Counted from the first letter of the stretch, positions 16,433-24,582 are shown. The stretch is DNA of 64,000 bases from Glycomyces fuscus (GCA_002529455.1 NYMS01000010.1:62001-126000); one strand, 5' to 3'. Program-made: numbers and translations. The notes: generated from the letters alone by a model not told the origin.

Positions 16433-18261
16433 TGGACGCCGCCATCCCCGAACGCGACGGAGCCCGGCGGGCCGGGTGGCTCCTGCCCCTGGTCTCCCGC
16501 GTCGCCGCCCTGGTCCTGGTCGCGGTCGTCGTCGGACTCCTGCCCTGGCTGTCCGGGCGCGACCCCGCGCTGTCGGTGCTGCGCGCCCGCTCGGCGGAGC
16601 AGGAACCCACGCCCGAGGTGCTCGACGCCATCCGGGAGGACCTCGGCCTGGCCGACGGCCCCGCGGTGACGCTCGCCCGCTGGTTCGGCGGCGTCCTGCG
16701 CGGCGACCTCGGCCACTCCTGGGTCTCCGACGCGCCCGTGCTGCCCTCGGTCGTCTCGGCCATGGGCGTGTCCCTGGCGGTCATGGGCGCCGCGCTCGCC
16801 GTCGCCCTGCTCGTCGCGGCCGCGCTGTGCGCCCCCGCTCTGGTGCGCGGGGCGCGCGGCACCCTGCGCCCGGGCGGGTCGGGCAGCGGGGCCGCGGCCG
16901 CGATGCTCACGGCCCTGCCCGAGTTCCTCGTCGCCGTCCTGCTCATGGTCGTGCTCTCGGTGTGGCTGGGCTGGCTGCCGCCCTACGGCTGGCAGGGGCC
17001 GGCGAACCTCGTGCTCCCGGCCCTGGCGCTGGGACTGCCCGCGGGCGGGCTGCTGGGGCGGCTGCTCGACGACGCACTGCCCGCCGTCCTCACCGAGCGC
17101 TGGGTGGGGCTGTGGACGGCCTCGGGCTGCTCCCCGGCCGTCATGGCCGCCGCGGCCCTGCGCCGGGCCACCCCCGCCCTCGTCCCCCAGTTCGCCATGG
17201 TCGCCGTGGGACTGACCGGCGGTGCCGTCGCGGTCGAGACCGTCTTCGCCGTCCCCGGGATCGGCCGCACCGCCCTGGGCGCCGCCCAGTCCCAGGACCT
17301 GCCGCTGCTCCAGGGGTCCGTGCTCGGCCTGGTGCTGCTCGGCACCGCGGCCGGGGTCGCCGCCCAGGCCGCGCGCCGCCTCCTGCTGGGACCCGGCCTG
17401 CACGAGGCGGCCCTGACCCTGCCCCCGCCGCCCACGGCCCCGGCGGGAGCCGTGCGCCGCGCGGTGCCCGCGGTGTGCGCGGCGCTGATCCTGGCGGTGT
17501 GCCTGTGGGGCCTGACCCGCGACGCCATGACCGTCGAGGTGGCCCAGCGCCTCGCCGCGCCCTCCTGGGCGCACCCCCTGGGCACCGACGCGGTCGGCCG
17601 CGACGTCCTGGCCCGGCTCGGGCACGGCGCCCTGGCCACCGTGGGCACCGCGGCGCTGGTGTGCCTGGCCAGCCTGGCCGTCGCCCTGCTGGTCGGGTTC
17701 GCCCCGGCGCTGTCGGCGGGCGCCTCGGAGATGGCCAACGCCCTGCCCCCGGTGATCGCCGGGATCCTGGTGGCCGCCATCGCCGGTCCCGGCCCCCTCG
17801 GCGCCGCCGCGGCCGTGGCCCTGGTCTCCTGGCCCCCGCTCGCCGCGCACACCTCCGCGCTGGTCCAGGAGACGCGCGCGGCCGCCTACCTGACCGCGCA
17901 GCGGGCCCTGGGCGCCGGCCCCCGCTGGATCCTGGTCCGGCACGTCCTGCCCGCGGTCCTGGGACCGGTGTCCCGCCACGCCGTGCTGCGCCTGCCCGGC
18001 ATCGCCCTGGCCATCGCCTCACTCGGCTTCCTCGGCCTGGGCTCGCAGCCGCCGTCGGCCGAGTGGGGCCTGAGCCTGTCGGAGTCCCTGGCCTACGTGG
18101 AGCGCGCGCCCCTGGCCGCCCTGGCCCCCGCCGCCATGCTCCTGCTGCTGGCCGCGTTCGCGGTCTCCTCGTCCACGCTCCCCCGGGGCGCGTGGACACC
18201 CCCGTGGCGCCGGATGTCCCGCCCCGCCGCGACCGCACCACCGGAAGGAGCCCTGACATGA
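16432..18261 (+). CDS. Fused OppB-OppC type ABC permease
   Basis: This 609-residue membrane protein contains both permease halves of an Opp/Dpp/Cnt transporter in one chain. The N-terminal half (about 1-315) is OppB-like, with the LSGRDPALSVLRARSAEQEP start region and the coupling segment ERWVGLWTASG...LRRATPALV. The C-terminal half (about 320-590) is OppC-like: AHPLGTDAVGRDVLARLGHG, then the coupling loop TRAAAYLTAQRALGAGPRWI. Each half has five to six hydrophobic segments. The start codon overlaps the upstream stop (TGATG), and the stop overlaps the next gene (ATGA), so translation is coupled. Separate proteins are the rule in this family, so the fusion is unusual. Confidence 0.9.
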   Translation: MDAAIPERDGARRAGWLLPLVSRVAALVLVAVVVGLLPWLSGRDPALSVLRARSAEQEPTPEVLDAIREDLGLADGPAVTLARWFGGVLRGDLGHSWVSDAPVLPSVVSAMGVSLAVMGAALAVALLVAAALCAPALVRGARGTLRPGGSGSGAAAAMLTALPEFLVAVLLMVVLSVWLGWLPPYGWQGPANLVLPALALGLPAGGLLGRLLDDALPAVLTERWVGLWTASGCSPAVMAAAALRRATPALVPQFAMVAVGLTGGAVAVETVFAVPGIGRTALGAAQSQDLPLLQGSVLGLVLLGTAAGVAAQAARRLLLGPGLHEAALTLPPPPTAPAGAVRRAVPAVCAALILAVCLWGLTRDAMTVEVAQRLAAPSWAHPLGTDAVGRDVLARLGHGALATVGTAALVCLASLAVALLVGFAPALSAGASEMANALPPVIAGILVAAIAGPGPLGAAAAVALVSWPPLAAHTSALVQETRAAAYLTAQRALGAGPRWILVRHVLPAVLGPVSRHAVLRLPGIALAIASLGFLGLGSQPPSAEWGLSLSESLAYVERAPLAALAPAAMLLLLAAFAVSSSTLPRGAWTPPWRRMSRPAATAPPEGALT

Positions 18262-19271
18262 GCGACGGCACCCTGCTGTCGGTACGCGACCTGCGGGTCA
18301 CCCTGCCCGGGCGGGGAGGGGGCCCGGTCCGGGCGGTGCGCGGGCTGTCCTTCGACGTGCGCCCCGGCGAGGTGCTCGCGCTCGTGGGGGAGTCGGGGGC
18401 CGGCAAGTCGGTCACCGCCCGCGCCGTCCTGGGCATGGCGCCCCCCGGCGCCTCCGTCACCGGAAGCGTCCGCCTGGACGGGCGGGAGCTGGTCGGCGCC
18501 CCGCCCGCGGTCCTGCGGCCCCTGCGCGGCCGGCGGATGTCCCTGGTGCCCCAGGACGCGCTCGCCGTGCTCAGCCCCGTGCACACCGTGGGCGCCCAGC
18601 TCGTGCGCGCCCTGCGCTCCGTGCACCGGATGAGCCGGGCCTCGGCGTGGGAGCGGGCGGTGGCCGCCCTGGACCGGGTCGGCATCCCCGACGCCGCCCG
18701 GCGCGCGCACGCCCACCCGCACGAGTTCTCCGGCGGTATGCGCCAGCGGGCGGTCGTCGCGATGGCCACGGTCAACGAACCCGACCTCGTGTTCGCCGAC
18801 GAGCCCACGACCGCCCTCGACCCCAGGATGCAGGCCCGGACGCTGGAACTGCTGTGCGGACTGCGGGAGCGCTCCGGCACCTCGGTCGTCCTGGTCACCC
18901 ACGACCTGGGCGTCGTCGGCGGGTACGCCGACCGGGTGGTGGTCGTCTACGCCGGGCGCCACGTCGAGTCGGGCCCGGTGGAGGCGGTCCTGACCCGGCC
19001 CCGCGCCCCCTACACCGCGGGCCTGGTCGCCGCCCTGCCCCGGCCCGGGGCCGCGGACCGCCGCCTCCCCGCCATCGCCGGAACGCCCCCCTCCCCGCAG
19101 GCGCTGCCCGGCGGCTGCGCCTTCGCTCCCCGCTGCCCGCTGGCCGGGGACCGGTGCCACGCCGAGGAGCCCCCGCCCACGCAGGCGGGGGAACCGGGCA
19201 GGCTGGTCTCCTGCCACCGCTGGCGGGACCTGCCCGACCCGGCGGCCTCCCTGTTCACGGACACCGCGTGA
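18258..19271 (+). CDS. ABC transporter ATPase, OppD/CntD type
   Basis: This 337-residue ATPase energises the upstream fused permease. Walker A is GESGAGKS (44-51), the ABC signature FSGGM (157-161) and Walker B VFADEP (178-183), with an H-loop in VTHDLG. The C-terminal extension has the cysteine pattern CAFAPRCPLAGDRC, typical of Opp/Dpp ATPases that can bind an iron-sulfur cluster. Its ATG overlaps the permease stop by 4 nt. Beyond its stop lies a long near-perfect inverted repeat, after which the second ATPase gene begins. Confidence 0.93.
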   Translation: MSDGTLLSVRDLRVTLPGRGGGPVRAVRGLSFDVRPGEVLALVGESGAGKSVTARAVLGMAPPGASVTGSVRLDGRELVGAPPAVLRPLRGRRMSLVPQDALAVLSPVHTVGAQLVRALRSVHRMSRASAWERAVAALDRVGIPDAARRAHAHPHEFSGGMRQRAVVAMATVNEPDLVFADEPTTALDPRMQARTLELLCGLRERSGTSVVLVTHDLGVVGGYADRVVVVYAGRHVESGPVEAVLTRPRAPYTAGLVAALPRPGAADRRLPAIAGTPPSPQALPGGCAFAPRCPLAGDRCHAEEPPPTQAGEPGRLVSCHRWRDLPDPAASLFTDTA

Positions 19272-19284
19272 CCGGAAAGCGGCA

Positions 19285-19363
19285 CTGACCTGCGGTGATC
19301 TTGTACCTGTAGCGAGGTTCGAGCGCCCGACCTCGCTATAGGTACAAGATCACCGCAGGTCAG
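19285..19363. repeat. Long inverted repeat, 33 of 34 bp, hairpin
   Basis: Arms at 19285-19318 and 19330-19363 are reverse complements with one mismatch, around an 11-nt loop. The arms are less GC-rich than the flanking genes and contain no coding signal. The structure sits between two ATPase genes of one transport operon, 13 nt after the first stop and 104 nt before the second start. It could be a mobile palindromic (REP/MITE-like) element, an RNA attenuator or a processing site. The symmetry and length exceed a normal terminator. Confidence 0.85.
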
Positions 19364-19467
19364 AACCCTTGAGTCGCACTGGCAACGTTTCCGGCCAGCC
19401 CGCCGGACGCGGCGCCGGCGCCCCGCACCGCGGCACGGACCCCGTGCACACCACGAGGAAGGACGAC

Positions 19468-20286
19468 ATGACCACCCCACCGCTGCTGAGCGTGCGCGAC
19501 CTGGTGGTGCGCTACCCGGGCCGCACCCGGCGGGCCGCCCCGGTGACGGCCGTCGACGGGATCTCCTTCGACATCCGCGCGGGGGAGACGCTCGCCCTGG
19601 TCGGGGAGTCGGGGTGCGGCAAGTCCAGCACCGCCGCGGCCGTGACCGGGCTGCTGCGTCCCCGGTCCGGGTCGGTGCGCTTCGAGGGCCGGGAGCTGAC
19701 CGCCATGGGGGAGAAGGAGCTGCGCGCCCTGCGCCCCGCGATCCAACCGGTCTTCCAGGACCCCTACGGCTCGCTCAGCCCGCGCCTGCGCGTGCGCGAC
19801 GCGGTCGCCGAACCCCTGCGCATCCACGGCCGCTGGGACCGCGCGACCGGGCCCGCCCGGGTGGCGGAGCTGCTGGAGAAGGTGGGGCTGGACCCCGCGC
19901 ACGGCGACCGGCTGCCGCACGAGCTCTCCGGCGGGCAGTGCCAGCGCGTGGGGATCGCCCGCGCGCTGGCCTGCGAGCCGCGGCTGCTGGTCCTGGACGA
20001 GCCGGTGTCGGCCCTGGACTCCTCGGTGCGCGCCGGGGTGCTCAACCTGCTCACCGGCCTCCAGGACGAACTGGGCCTGGGCTACCTGTTCATCTGCCAC
20101 GACCTGGCGCTCGTCGGGCACGTCGCGCACCGCGCGGCGGTCATGCGCGAGGGGCGGCTGGTGGAGACCGGCCCCGCCCGCCGGATCTGCTCCGACCCCG
20201 CCGACCCCTACACCCGCGAGCTGGTGGACGCCGTCCCGGTGTTCCCCGGCACCTCCCGGGACCGGCCGCTGCCGAGCGCCTCGTGA
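19468..20286 (+). CDS. ABC transporter ATPase, OppF/CntF type
   Basis: This 272-residue ATPase is the second nucleotide-binding subunit. Walker A is GESGCGKS (46-53), the Q-loop VFQDPYGSLSPR (95-106) is the Opp/Dpp F-subunit hallmark, the signature is LSGGQ (153-157) and Walker B ends LDEP (176-179). The ATG at 19468 follows GAGGAAGG by 6 nt. It is shorter than many OppF proteins because it lacks a long cysteine-rich C-terminus. It should pair with the 18258 ATPase on the fused permease. A long inverted repeat separates the two ATPase genes, so expression may be set at a different level. Confidence 0.92.
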   Translation: MTTPPLLSVRDLVVRYPGRTRRAAPVTAVDGISFDIRAGETLALVGESGCGKSSTAAAVTGLLRPRSGSVRFEGRELTAMGEKELRALRPAIQPVFQDPYGSLSPRLRVRDAVAEPLRIHGRWDRATGPARVAELLEKVGLDPAHGDRLPHELSGGQCQRVGIARALACEPRLLVLDEPVSALDSSVRAGVLNLLTGLQDELGLGYLFICHDLALVGHVAHRAAVMREGRLVETGPARRICSDPADPYTRELVDAVPVFPGTSRDRPLPSAS

Positions 20287-21575
20287 GCCCGGCACGGCCC
20301 TCCGGCGGGCGCGGGAGCGGGCGCGGGAACGTCCTGTCCCGGACCACCGCGCGCGGGACCGCGGCGCTGCGCGACGCGTGCCGCCTGCCCGCCCTGCCCC
20401 TGCTGCTGGTCGGCTCGCAGTTCGCGTTCAACGTCGGCTTCTTCGCGGTCCTGCCCTACCTCGCCGACCACCTCGGCGGCGCCCTGGGCCTGGCCGGGTG
20501 GCTGGTCGGACTCGTGCTGGGCCTGCGCACCTTCAGCCAGCAGGGCCTGTTCGTCGTGGGCGGCACGCTCACCGACCGCTTCGGGGCGCGCCCGGTGGTG
20601 CTGGCGGGCTGCGCGCTGCGCGTCGCCGGGTTCTGCTGGCTCGGCCTCGCGCAGGGCACCGGGCCGGTCATCGCCTCGGTCCTGCTCATCGGCTTCGCCG
20701 CCGCGCTGTTCTCCCCGGCCGTGGAGACCGAGATCGTGCGCCAGGCCGTGCGGCACGAGCGGCGGACCGGTGAGCCCCGCACCCGGATGCTCGCCCTGTT
20801 CTCCGTCGCGGGGCAGGCGGGGACCCTCGTCGGCCCGCCGCTGGGCGCACTGCTGCTGCTCGGCGGCTTCCGCGCCGCCTGCCTGGCCGGGGCGGCGGTC
20901 TTCGCCGCGGTGCTGGCCGGGCACCTGCGGCTGATGCCCCGCGCCGCGCCGGGCGCGCCCGCGGGGGCCGAACGGGGGGCGCCGCGCGTGGGGGAGGGGC
21001 TGCGGCTGCTGCTGGGCAACCGCCGGTTCCTGGCGCTGTGCCTGGCCTACAGCGGTTACCTGCTGGCCTACAACCAGCTCTACCTGGCCCTGCCCGCGGA
21101 GGTGGAGCGGGCGACCGGTTCCCAGACGGCGCTGGGCTGGCTGCTGGCCTGGGCGTCGCTGCTCTACATCGTCGCGCAGATGCCCGTGCTGCGGTGGTCC
21201 GCCGCCCGCCTGACACGGCGGGCGACGCTGGTGTGGGGGCTGGTGCTGATCTGCCTGGGCTTCGCCGGGGCGGCCGCGTCGATGCCGGTCGGCACGCTGG
21301 GCGGGCTCGTGCCCTCCGCGGTGTTCGTCACCGCGCTGACCCTGGGCCAGGTGCTCATCGTGCCCACGGTGCGGGCCTGGATCCCCGACCTGGTGGAGGA
21401 GCGCCACCTGGGCCTGTTCACGGGCGCGCTGTCCTCCCTGTCCGGGCTGGTGGTGCTCCTGGGCAGCGTGCCCGCGGGGGCGCTGCTGGACCTGGGCGGG
21501 CCGCTTCCCTGGCTCCTGCTCGCCCTGGTGCCGCTGGCCGGGGCGGCGCTGGTCCCGGGCCGGGGCCGCCCCTGA
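20283..21575 (+). CDS. MFS transporter, CntE-like metallophore exporter
   Basis: This 430-residue major facilitator has about 12 hydrophobic segments. A family-like A motif lies after TM2 (GGTLTDRFGARPVVLAG). The GTG start overlaps the ATPase stop (GTGA), so the two are coupled. Its place as the last gene after an A-BC-D-F series matches cntE, which exports staphylopine in Staphylococcus. By analogy it would secrete the apo-metallophore that the ABC system retrieves. Membership of the wider multidrug MFS group is certain; the substrate is inferred from context and the Zur-type box. Confidence 0.8.
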   Translation: MSPARPSGGRGSGRGNVLSRTTARGTAALRDACRLPALPLLLVGSQFAFNVGFFAVLPYLADHLGGALGLAGWLVGLVLGLRTFSQQGLFVVGGTLTDRFGARPVVLAGCALRVAGFCWLGLAQGTGPVIASVLLIGFAAALFSPAVETEIVRQAVRHERRTGEPRTRMLALFSVAGQAGTLVGPPLGALLLLGGFRAACLAGAAVFAAVLAGHLRLMPRAAPGAPAGAERGAPRVGEGLRLLLGNRRFLALCLAYSGYLLAYNQLYLALPAEVERATGSQTALGWLLAWASLLYIVAQMPVLRWSAARLTRRATLVWGLVLICLGFAGAAASMPVGTLGGLVPSAVFVTALTLGQVLIVPTVRAWIPDLVEERHLGLFTGALSSLSGLVVLLGSVPAGALLDLGGPLPWLLLALVPLAGAALVPGRGRP

Positions 21576-21629
21576 CCCGGGTGCGGTGCGGCCCCGTTCA
21601 GCGCGGCTTCCCGGCCGCGGCGGCGCCGG

Positions 21630-22367
21630 TCACCCCTGCGGCACGACCCGGAACAGGCCCGCCTCGGCGGGTCCGTGGGGCAGGACCCCGAGCCCGTGCG
21701 GCGCGGTCTCGGCACGCAGCCCCTCCTCCGAGAGGGTCCACCAGTCGTAGGACACCTCGTCGCGGCTCACGAGGCGCTCACCCTGGCGGACCTCGTAGGT
21801 CATGTGCCAGGTGATCCGCTCCGCACCCGCGGGTTCGGCCTCCGCCCAGCCGGTGTAGACCCGCTCGCCCACGCGGACCTCGCTCATCCGGGAGCGTTCC
21901 ACCCGCTCGGGTTCCAGCGGCGGGGCCAGGGTGAGCAGCGCGCACGCGTCCGGGGCCAGCCGTGCGGCCAGGTCGCGCCAGAGCCGGTCGCGCTCGTCGG
22001 GGGAGAGGTGCCCGACGAGGTTGGCCATCAGCACCCCGCCGAGCCGCTCGGGCAGGCGGGCCGAGAGCAGGTCGTCCCCGTCCACGGTGACCCGGGCGCG
22101 CAGGCCCTCGGAGGCGGCCACCCGCGAGAGCAGCACGGCGCGCAGCACGGGGGAGGGTTCGAGGGCCAGGACACGGGCCCCGGGCAGGGTGCGGGCCAGC
22201 AGCAGGGTGCCCCAGCCGCCGCCCGCGCCCGCGTCCAGCAGGGGTCCCCGGTCGGCGGGCATCCGGCGGACCGCCTCGGCGACGGCCTCCCCGAAGTGGT
22301 CCCACCACCCGGCGATCATGATGTCGATGAACTGCCCGGAACGGGCGTAGGGATCGTCGTACTCGGC
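21630..22367 (-). CDS. Class I SAM-dependent methyltransferase
   Basis: This 245-residue protein has a Rossmann methyltransferase fold. Motif I is LLDAGAGGGWG (44-54), followed by the acidic end of strand 2 (VLALEPSP) and motif IV-like GGVLMANLVGHL. The start is placed at the GTG at 22367 because GGAAGGA lies 7 nt upstream; the longer frame to 22403 has none and would run into the operator. It converges on the transporter operon and has its own Zur-like box. I infer a role in zinc-starvation physiology, perhaps modifying a metallophore. Sequence alone does not give the substrate, and it is not a recognisable CntL/nicotianamine synthase. Confidence 0.75.
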   Translation of the reverse strand, partial: AEYDDPYARSGQFIDIMIAGWWDHFGEAVAEAVRRMPADRGPLLDAGAGGGWGTLLLARTLPGARVLALEPSPVLRAVLLSRVAASEGLRARVTVDGDDLLSARLPERLGGVLMANLVGHLSPDERDRLWRDLAARLAPDACALLTLAPPLEPERVERSRMSEVRVGERVYTGWAEAEPAGAERITWHMTYEVRQGERLVSRDEVSYDWWTLSEEGLRAETAPHGLGVLPHGPAEAGLFRVVPQG

Positions 22368-22412
22368 CACGGCGGGGTCCTTCCTCGCACGGGTTCGACA
22401 CACATTCGAAAA

Positions 22413-22427
22413 TGAAAACCGTTTCCG
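22413..22427. promoter_or_regulatory. Zur-like box upstream of methyltransferase
   Basis: TGAAAACCGTTTCCG is a 7-1-7 element with five of seven matching pairs, and its left arm is identical to the box at 14849. It is nested in an outer inverted repeat CATTCG...CGAATG (22403-22408 with 22426-22431). It lies 46 nt upstream of the preferred GTG. Weaker symmetry makes Zur binding less certain than at the first box. Confidence 0.5.
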
Positions 22428-22479
22428 AATGCTAGCGGTCGAGGGGACCGCCGGTCGAGCGCGGCCGTCCCGATCCGGT

Positions 22480-23772
22480 TCAGGAGCCCCCGCGCCGGGC
22501 GACGACCTCCTCCAGCAACCGCACGGCCGCGCCCGTGCCGTCCTCGGCGCGGACCCGTCCGCCCAGGCCGCGCGCCCGTTCCGCGAGCGCGGGGTCGCCG
22601 GCCGCGCGGGCCAGGGCGGGGGCCAGGGCGTCCGCGGTCAGGCGCTGTCCCCGCAGCGGGGCGAGGGCGGCCCCGGCCGCGTGGGCGCGCTCCGCCCAGA
22701 ACGGCTGGTCGCCCCAGAAGGGGCACACGACCTGCGGCCTGCCCGAGGCGAGCGCGGCGCCGGTGGTCCCGGCACCGCCGTGGTGCACGACCGCCGAGCA
22801 CCGGGGGAACAGCCGCTCGTGCGGGGCCCCGTCGATGACCAGCACGTCGTCCCCTCCGGTTCCGGCGGTGATGCCGCCCCGGCCCGAGGCGACGACCGCG
22901 CGCACCCCGGCCCGGCGCACGGCCTCGCCCACCACGCGCCCGGTGGCCGCGGGGTCGGAGGTGGGCAGGCTGCTGAACCCGACGAACACCGGCGGGCTCC
23001 CGGCGTCCAGGAACGACTCCAGTTCGGGGGAGGGCCGCCACCCCGTGTCCGGCGGCGGGAACCAGAAGCCGGTGGTGCGCACCCGCGGCGGGTAGTGCGT
23101 CCGCGGCGGCAGCAGGTGGCGGCTGAACGCCTGGAGCACGGTGGACGGGCTCCCGTCCGGCTGGCGCAGCGGGTCGTGGCGTCCGTCCCGGCGGGGCAGG
23201 CCCAGCCGGTCCCGGAACTCCTCGGCCACCGCGCGCTGTCCGCGCAGGGCCAGGGCGGTCAGGCGGTAGGTCAGCGGGTTGAGGGCCCCGGGCATCCAGC
23301 GCGGCCAGGGCACGCCGGGGGCGGGGAAGGCGCGGGTGGGCACCCAGGAGGGCTGGAGGGCCACCGGGACGGAGGGCGCGCCCAGGTGCTCGGCGATGTG
23401 CCCTCCCGGCATGCCGGGGATGTGCACGACCACGTCCGCGCGCTCGTCGGCGACCCCGGCCATGTCCTCGTGGACCCTGCGCATGAGCGGGGTGATCCTG
23501 CGCAGCAGGGCGGCGGTGTGCACGGCGCCGCGCAGGCCCCGCAGCCCGGTCTCCCTCACGCCGTCCAGTTCGGGGTCGCCCATGAGGGCGTTGGGGCCGT
23601 CGTCCACCGGGCGGTAGGCGACGCCGTACCCGGCGGCCAGCGGGGCCGCGGACGCGGGGCCCGCGACCACGCCGGTGTGCCCGGCCGCCTCCAGGGCCCT
23701 GGCCAGGGCCAGGAAGGGCTGGACGTCTCCGCGGGTGCCGTGGGTGAGCAGGAGGGCGCGCACGCCGGTCAT
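22480..23772 (-). CDS. MGT/UGT-type glycosyltransferase (GT1 family)
   Basis: This 430-residue GT-B glycosyltransferase uses a nucleotide sugar to glycosylate a small lipophilic acceptor. The N-terminus (LLTHGTRGDVQPFLALARAL) is the acceptor-domain start seen in sterol, macrolide and antibiotic GT1 enzymes. The C-terminal donor-site motif is HHGGAGTTGAAL followed by PFWGDQPFWAERAHAAGAAL, near residues 325-365. The ATG overlaps the stop of the upstream TetR gene (ATGA), so regulator and enzyme are cotranscribed. Such TetR-GT pairs often inactivate macrolides or other hydrophobic toxins; a biosynthetic or lipid-decorating role is also possible. The active site looks complete. Confidence 0.88.
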   Translation of the reverse strand: MTGVRALLLTHGTRGDVQPFLALARALEAAGHTGVVAGPASAAPLAAGYGVAYRPVDDGPNALMGDPELDGVRETGLRGLRGAVHTAALLRRITPLMRRVHEDMAGVADERADVVVHIPGMPGGHIAEHLGAPSVPVALQPSWVPTRAFPAPGVPWPRWMPGALNPLTYRLTALALRGQRAVAEEFRDRLGLPRRDGRHDPLRQPDGSPSTVLQAFSRHLLPPRTHYPPRVRTTGFWFPPPDTGWRPSPELESFLDAGSPPVFVGFSSLPTSDPAATGRVVGEAVRRAGVRAVVASGRGGITAGTGGDDVLVIDGAPHERLFPRCSAVVHHGGAGTTGAALASGRPQVVCPFWGDQPFWAERAHAAGAALAPLRGQRLTADALAPALARAAGDPALAERARGLGGRVRAEDGTGAAVRLLEEVVARRGGS

Positions 23773-24383
23773 TCCTTCCGGGGGGTGAGGCCCCGCGCGA
23801 CGATGTCGATCAGCAGGTCGAGGGTCTGGTGGTAGTGCTCCGGTGCCGCCAGGCGGTCGGCGTTCACCGGAAGGAGCAGGACGGCCTGGAGGACGCCGAC
23901 GATGGCGGCCGGATGGGCGTCCACCAGCTCGCCGGTCCCGCGCCGGGCGTCCACGAACGCGCCCAGCGCGACGGCCGGGTTGTCGGGGGAGGAGCCGACC
24001 CGGGACGGGGCGACCTTGCGCGCGACGGCGTCCATCTCCTCGGGGTGGGTCACGAGCCGTCCGTACAGGGGGTTGTCGGCCAGCTCGTCCACGCTGGCGC
24101 GCAGGAACCGCCGCAGCCCCTCCCGGGTGTCGTCGGTGCTGGTCAGGGCCCCGTCGATGACGCGCTCCCTGACCTCGGCCATCTGGCGCAGCATCAGCTC
24201 CAGGTAGAGGGCCTCCTTGGAGTCGAAGAAGGAGTAGAAGCTGCTCTTGGCGATGCCGGCGGGCGCGACCAGCTCCTCCAGGGAGGTCTTGCGCAGCCCC
24301 CGGGTGGTGAACAGGGCGCGGCCCGACTCCAGCAGCAGGCCGGTGATGCGTTCCTTCTCCTGCGCGGAGAACGCGGGTGGCAC
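23769..24383 (-). CDS. TetR family repressor of glycosyltransferase
   Basis: This 204-residue TetR regulator has its N-terminal helix-turn-helix at about 8-55 (LLLESGRALFTTRGLRKTSL, then APAGIAKSSFYSFFDSKEAL) and a C-terminal ligand domain with a DUF-like all-helical pattern. The GTG at 24383 follows GAGGAGGAG by 6 nt and is preferred to ATG 24446, which lies inside the palindromic operator. It is coupled to the glycosyltransferase gene by a 4-nt overlap. A perfect 8-bp inverted repeat about 60-90 nt upstream suggests autoregulation with release by the enzyme's substrate. Confidence 0.9.
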   Translation of the reverse strand: MPPAFSAQEKERITGLLLESGRALFTTRGLRKTSLEELVAPAGIAKSSFYSFFDSKEALYLELMLRQMAEVRERVIDGALTSTDDTREGLRRFLRASVDELADNPLYGRLVTHPEEMDAVARKVAPSRVGSSPDNPAVALGAFVDARRGTGELVDAHPAAIVGVLQAVLLLPVNADRLAAPEHYHQTLDLLIDIVARGLTPRKE

Positions 24384-24445
24384 GGTGGTCTCCTCCTCGG
24401 TGGGCGGTGTCCGCGGGGGTCTCGTCCGACGACTGTTCGGGACCA

Positions 24446-24472
24446 TGAAAACATTTTGGTTATGTGTTTTCA
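24446..24472. promoter_or_regulatory. TetR operator candidate
   Basis: TGAAAACA (24446-24453) and TGTTTTCA (24465-24472) form a perfect 8-bp inverted repeat with an 11-nt spacer upstream of the TetR-glycosyltransferase operon. Its arms contrast with the GC-rich surroundings. It is the natural candidate for autoregulation. The left arm resembles a Zur half-site, but the spacing does not fit Zur. Confidence 0.55.
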
Positions 24473-24502
24473 AGCGGGTGCGCGTGCGGACGCCGCCGCT
24501 CC

Positions 24503-24582
24503 CGACCGGACCCGGGGACCGGGGGCCGGAGGCGGGGGCCGGGGACCGGAGGCCGGACCCGGGGACCGGAGGCGAAGGCGGG
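24503..24582. repeat. Degenerate GC-rich tandem repeat
   Basis: About 80 nt are built from repeats of a GGGGACCGGAGGC core (clear copies at 24541-24553 and 24561-24573, with diverged copies before). It lies between the TetR operator and the FMN-protein gene. It could form strong secondary structure, but no function is evident. Confidence 0.55.

Noticed and set aside
19285-19363. CRISPR repeat or ordinary rho-independent terminator
   Set aside because: There is a single inverted repeat with no spacer array, and no U tract; the arms are far longer than a terminator stem.
24446-24472. Third Zur box
   Set aside because: The arms resemble a Zur half-site, but the 11-nt spacer does not fit the 7-1-7 layout; a TetR operator is the better reading.
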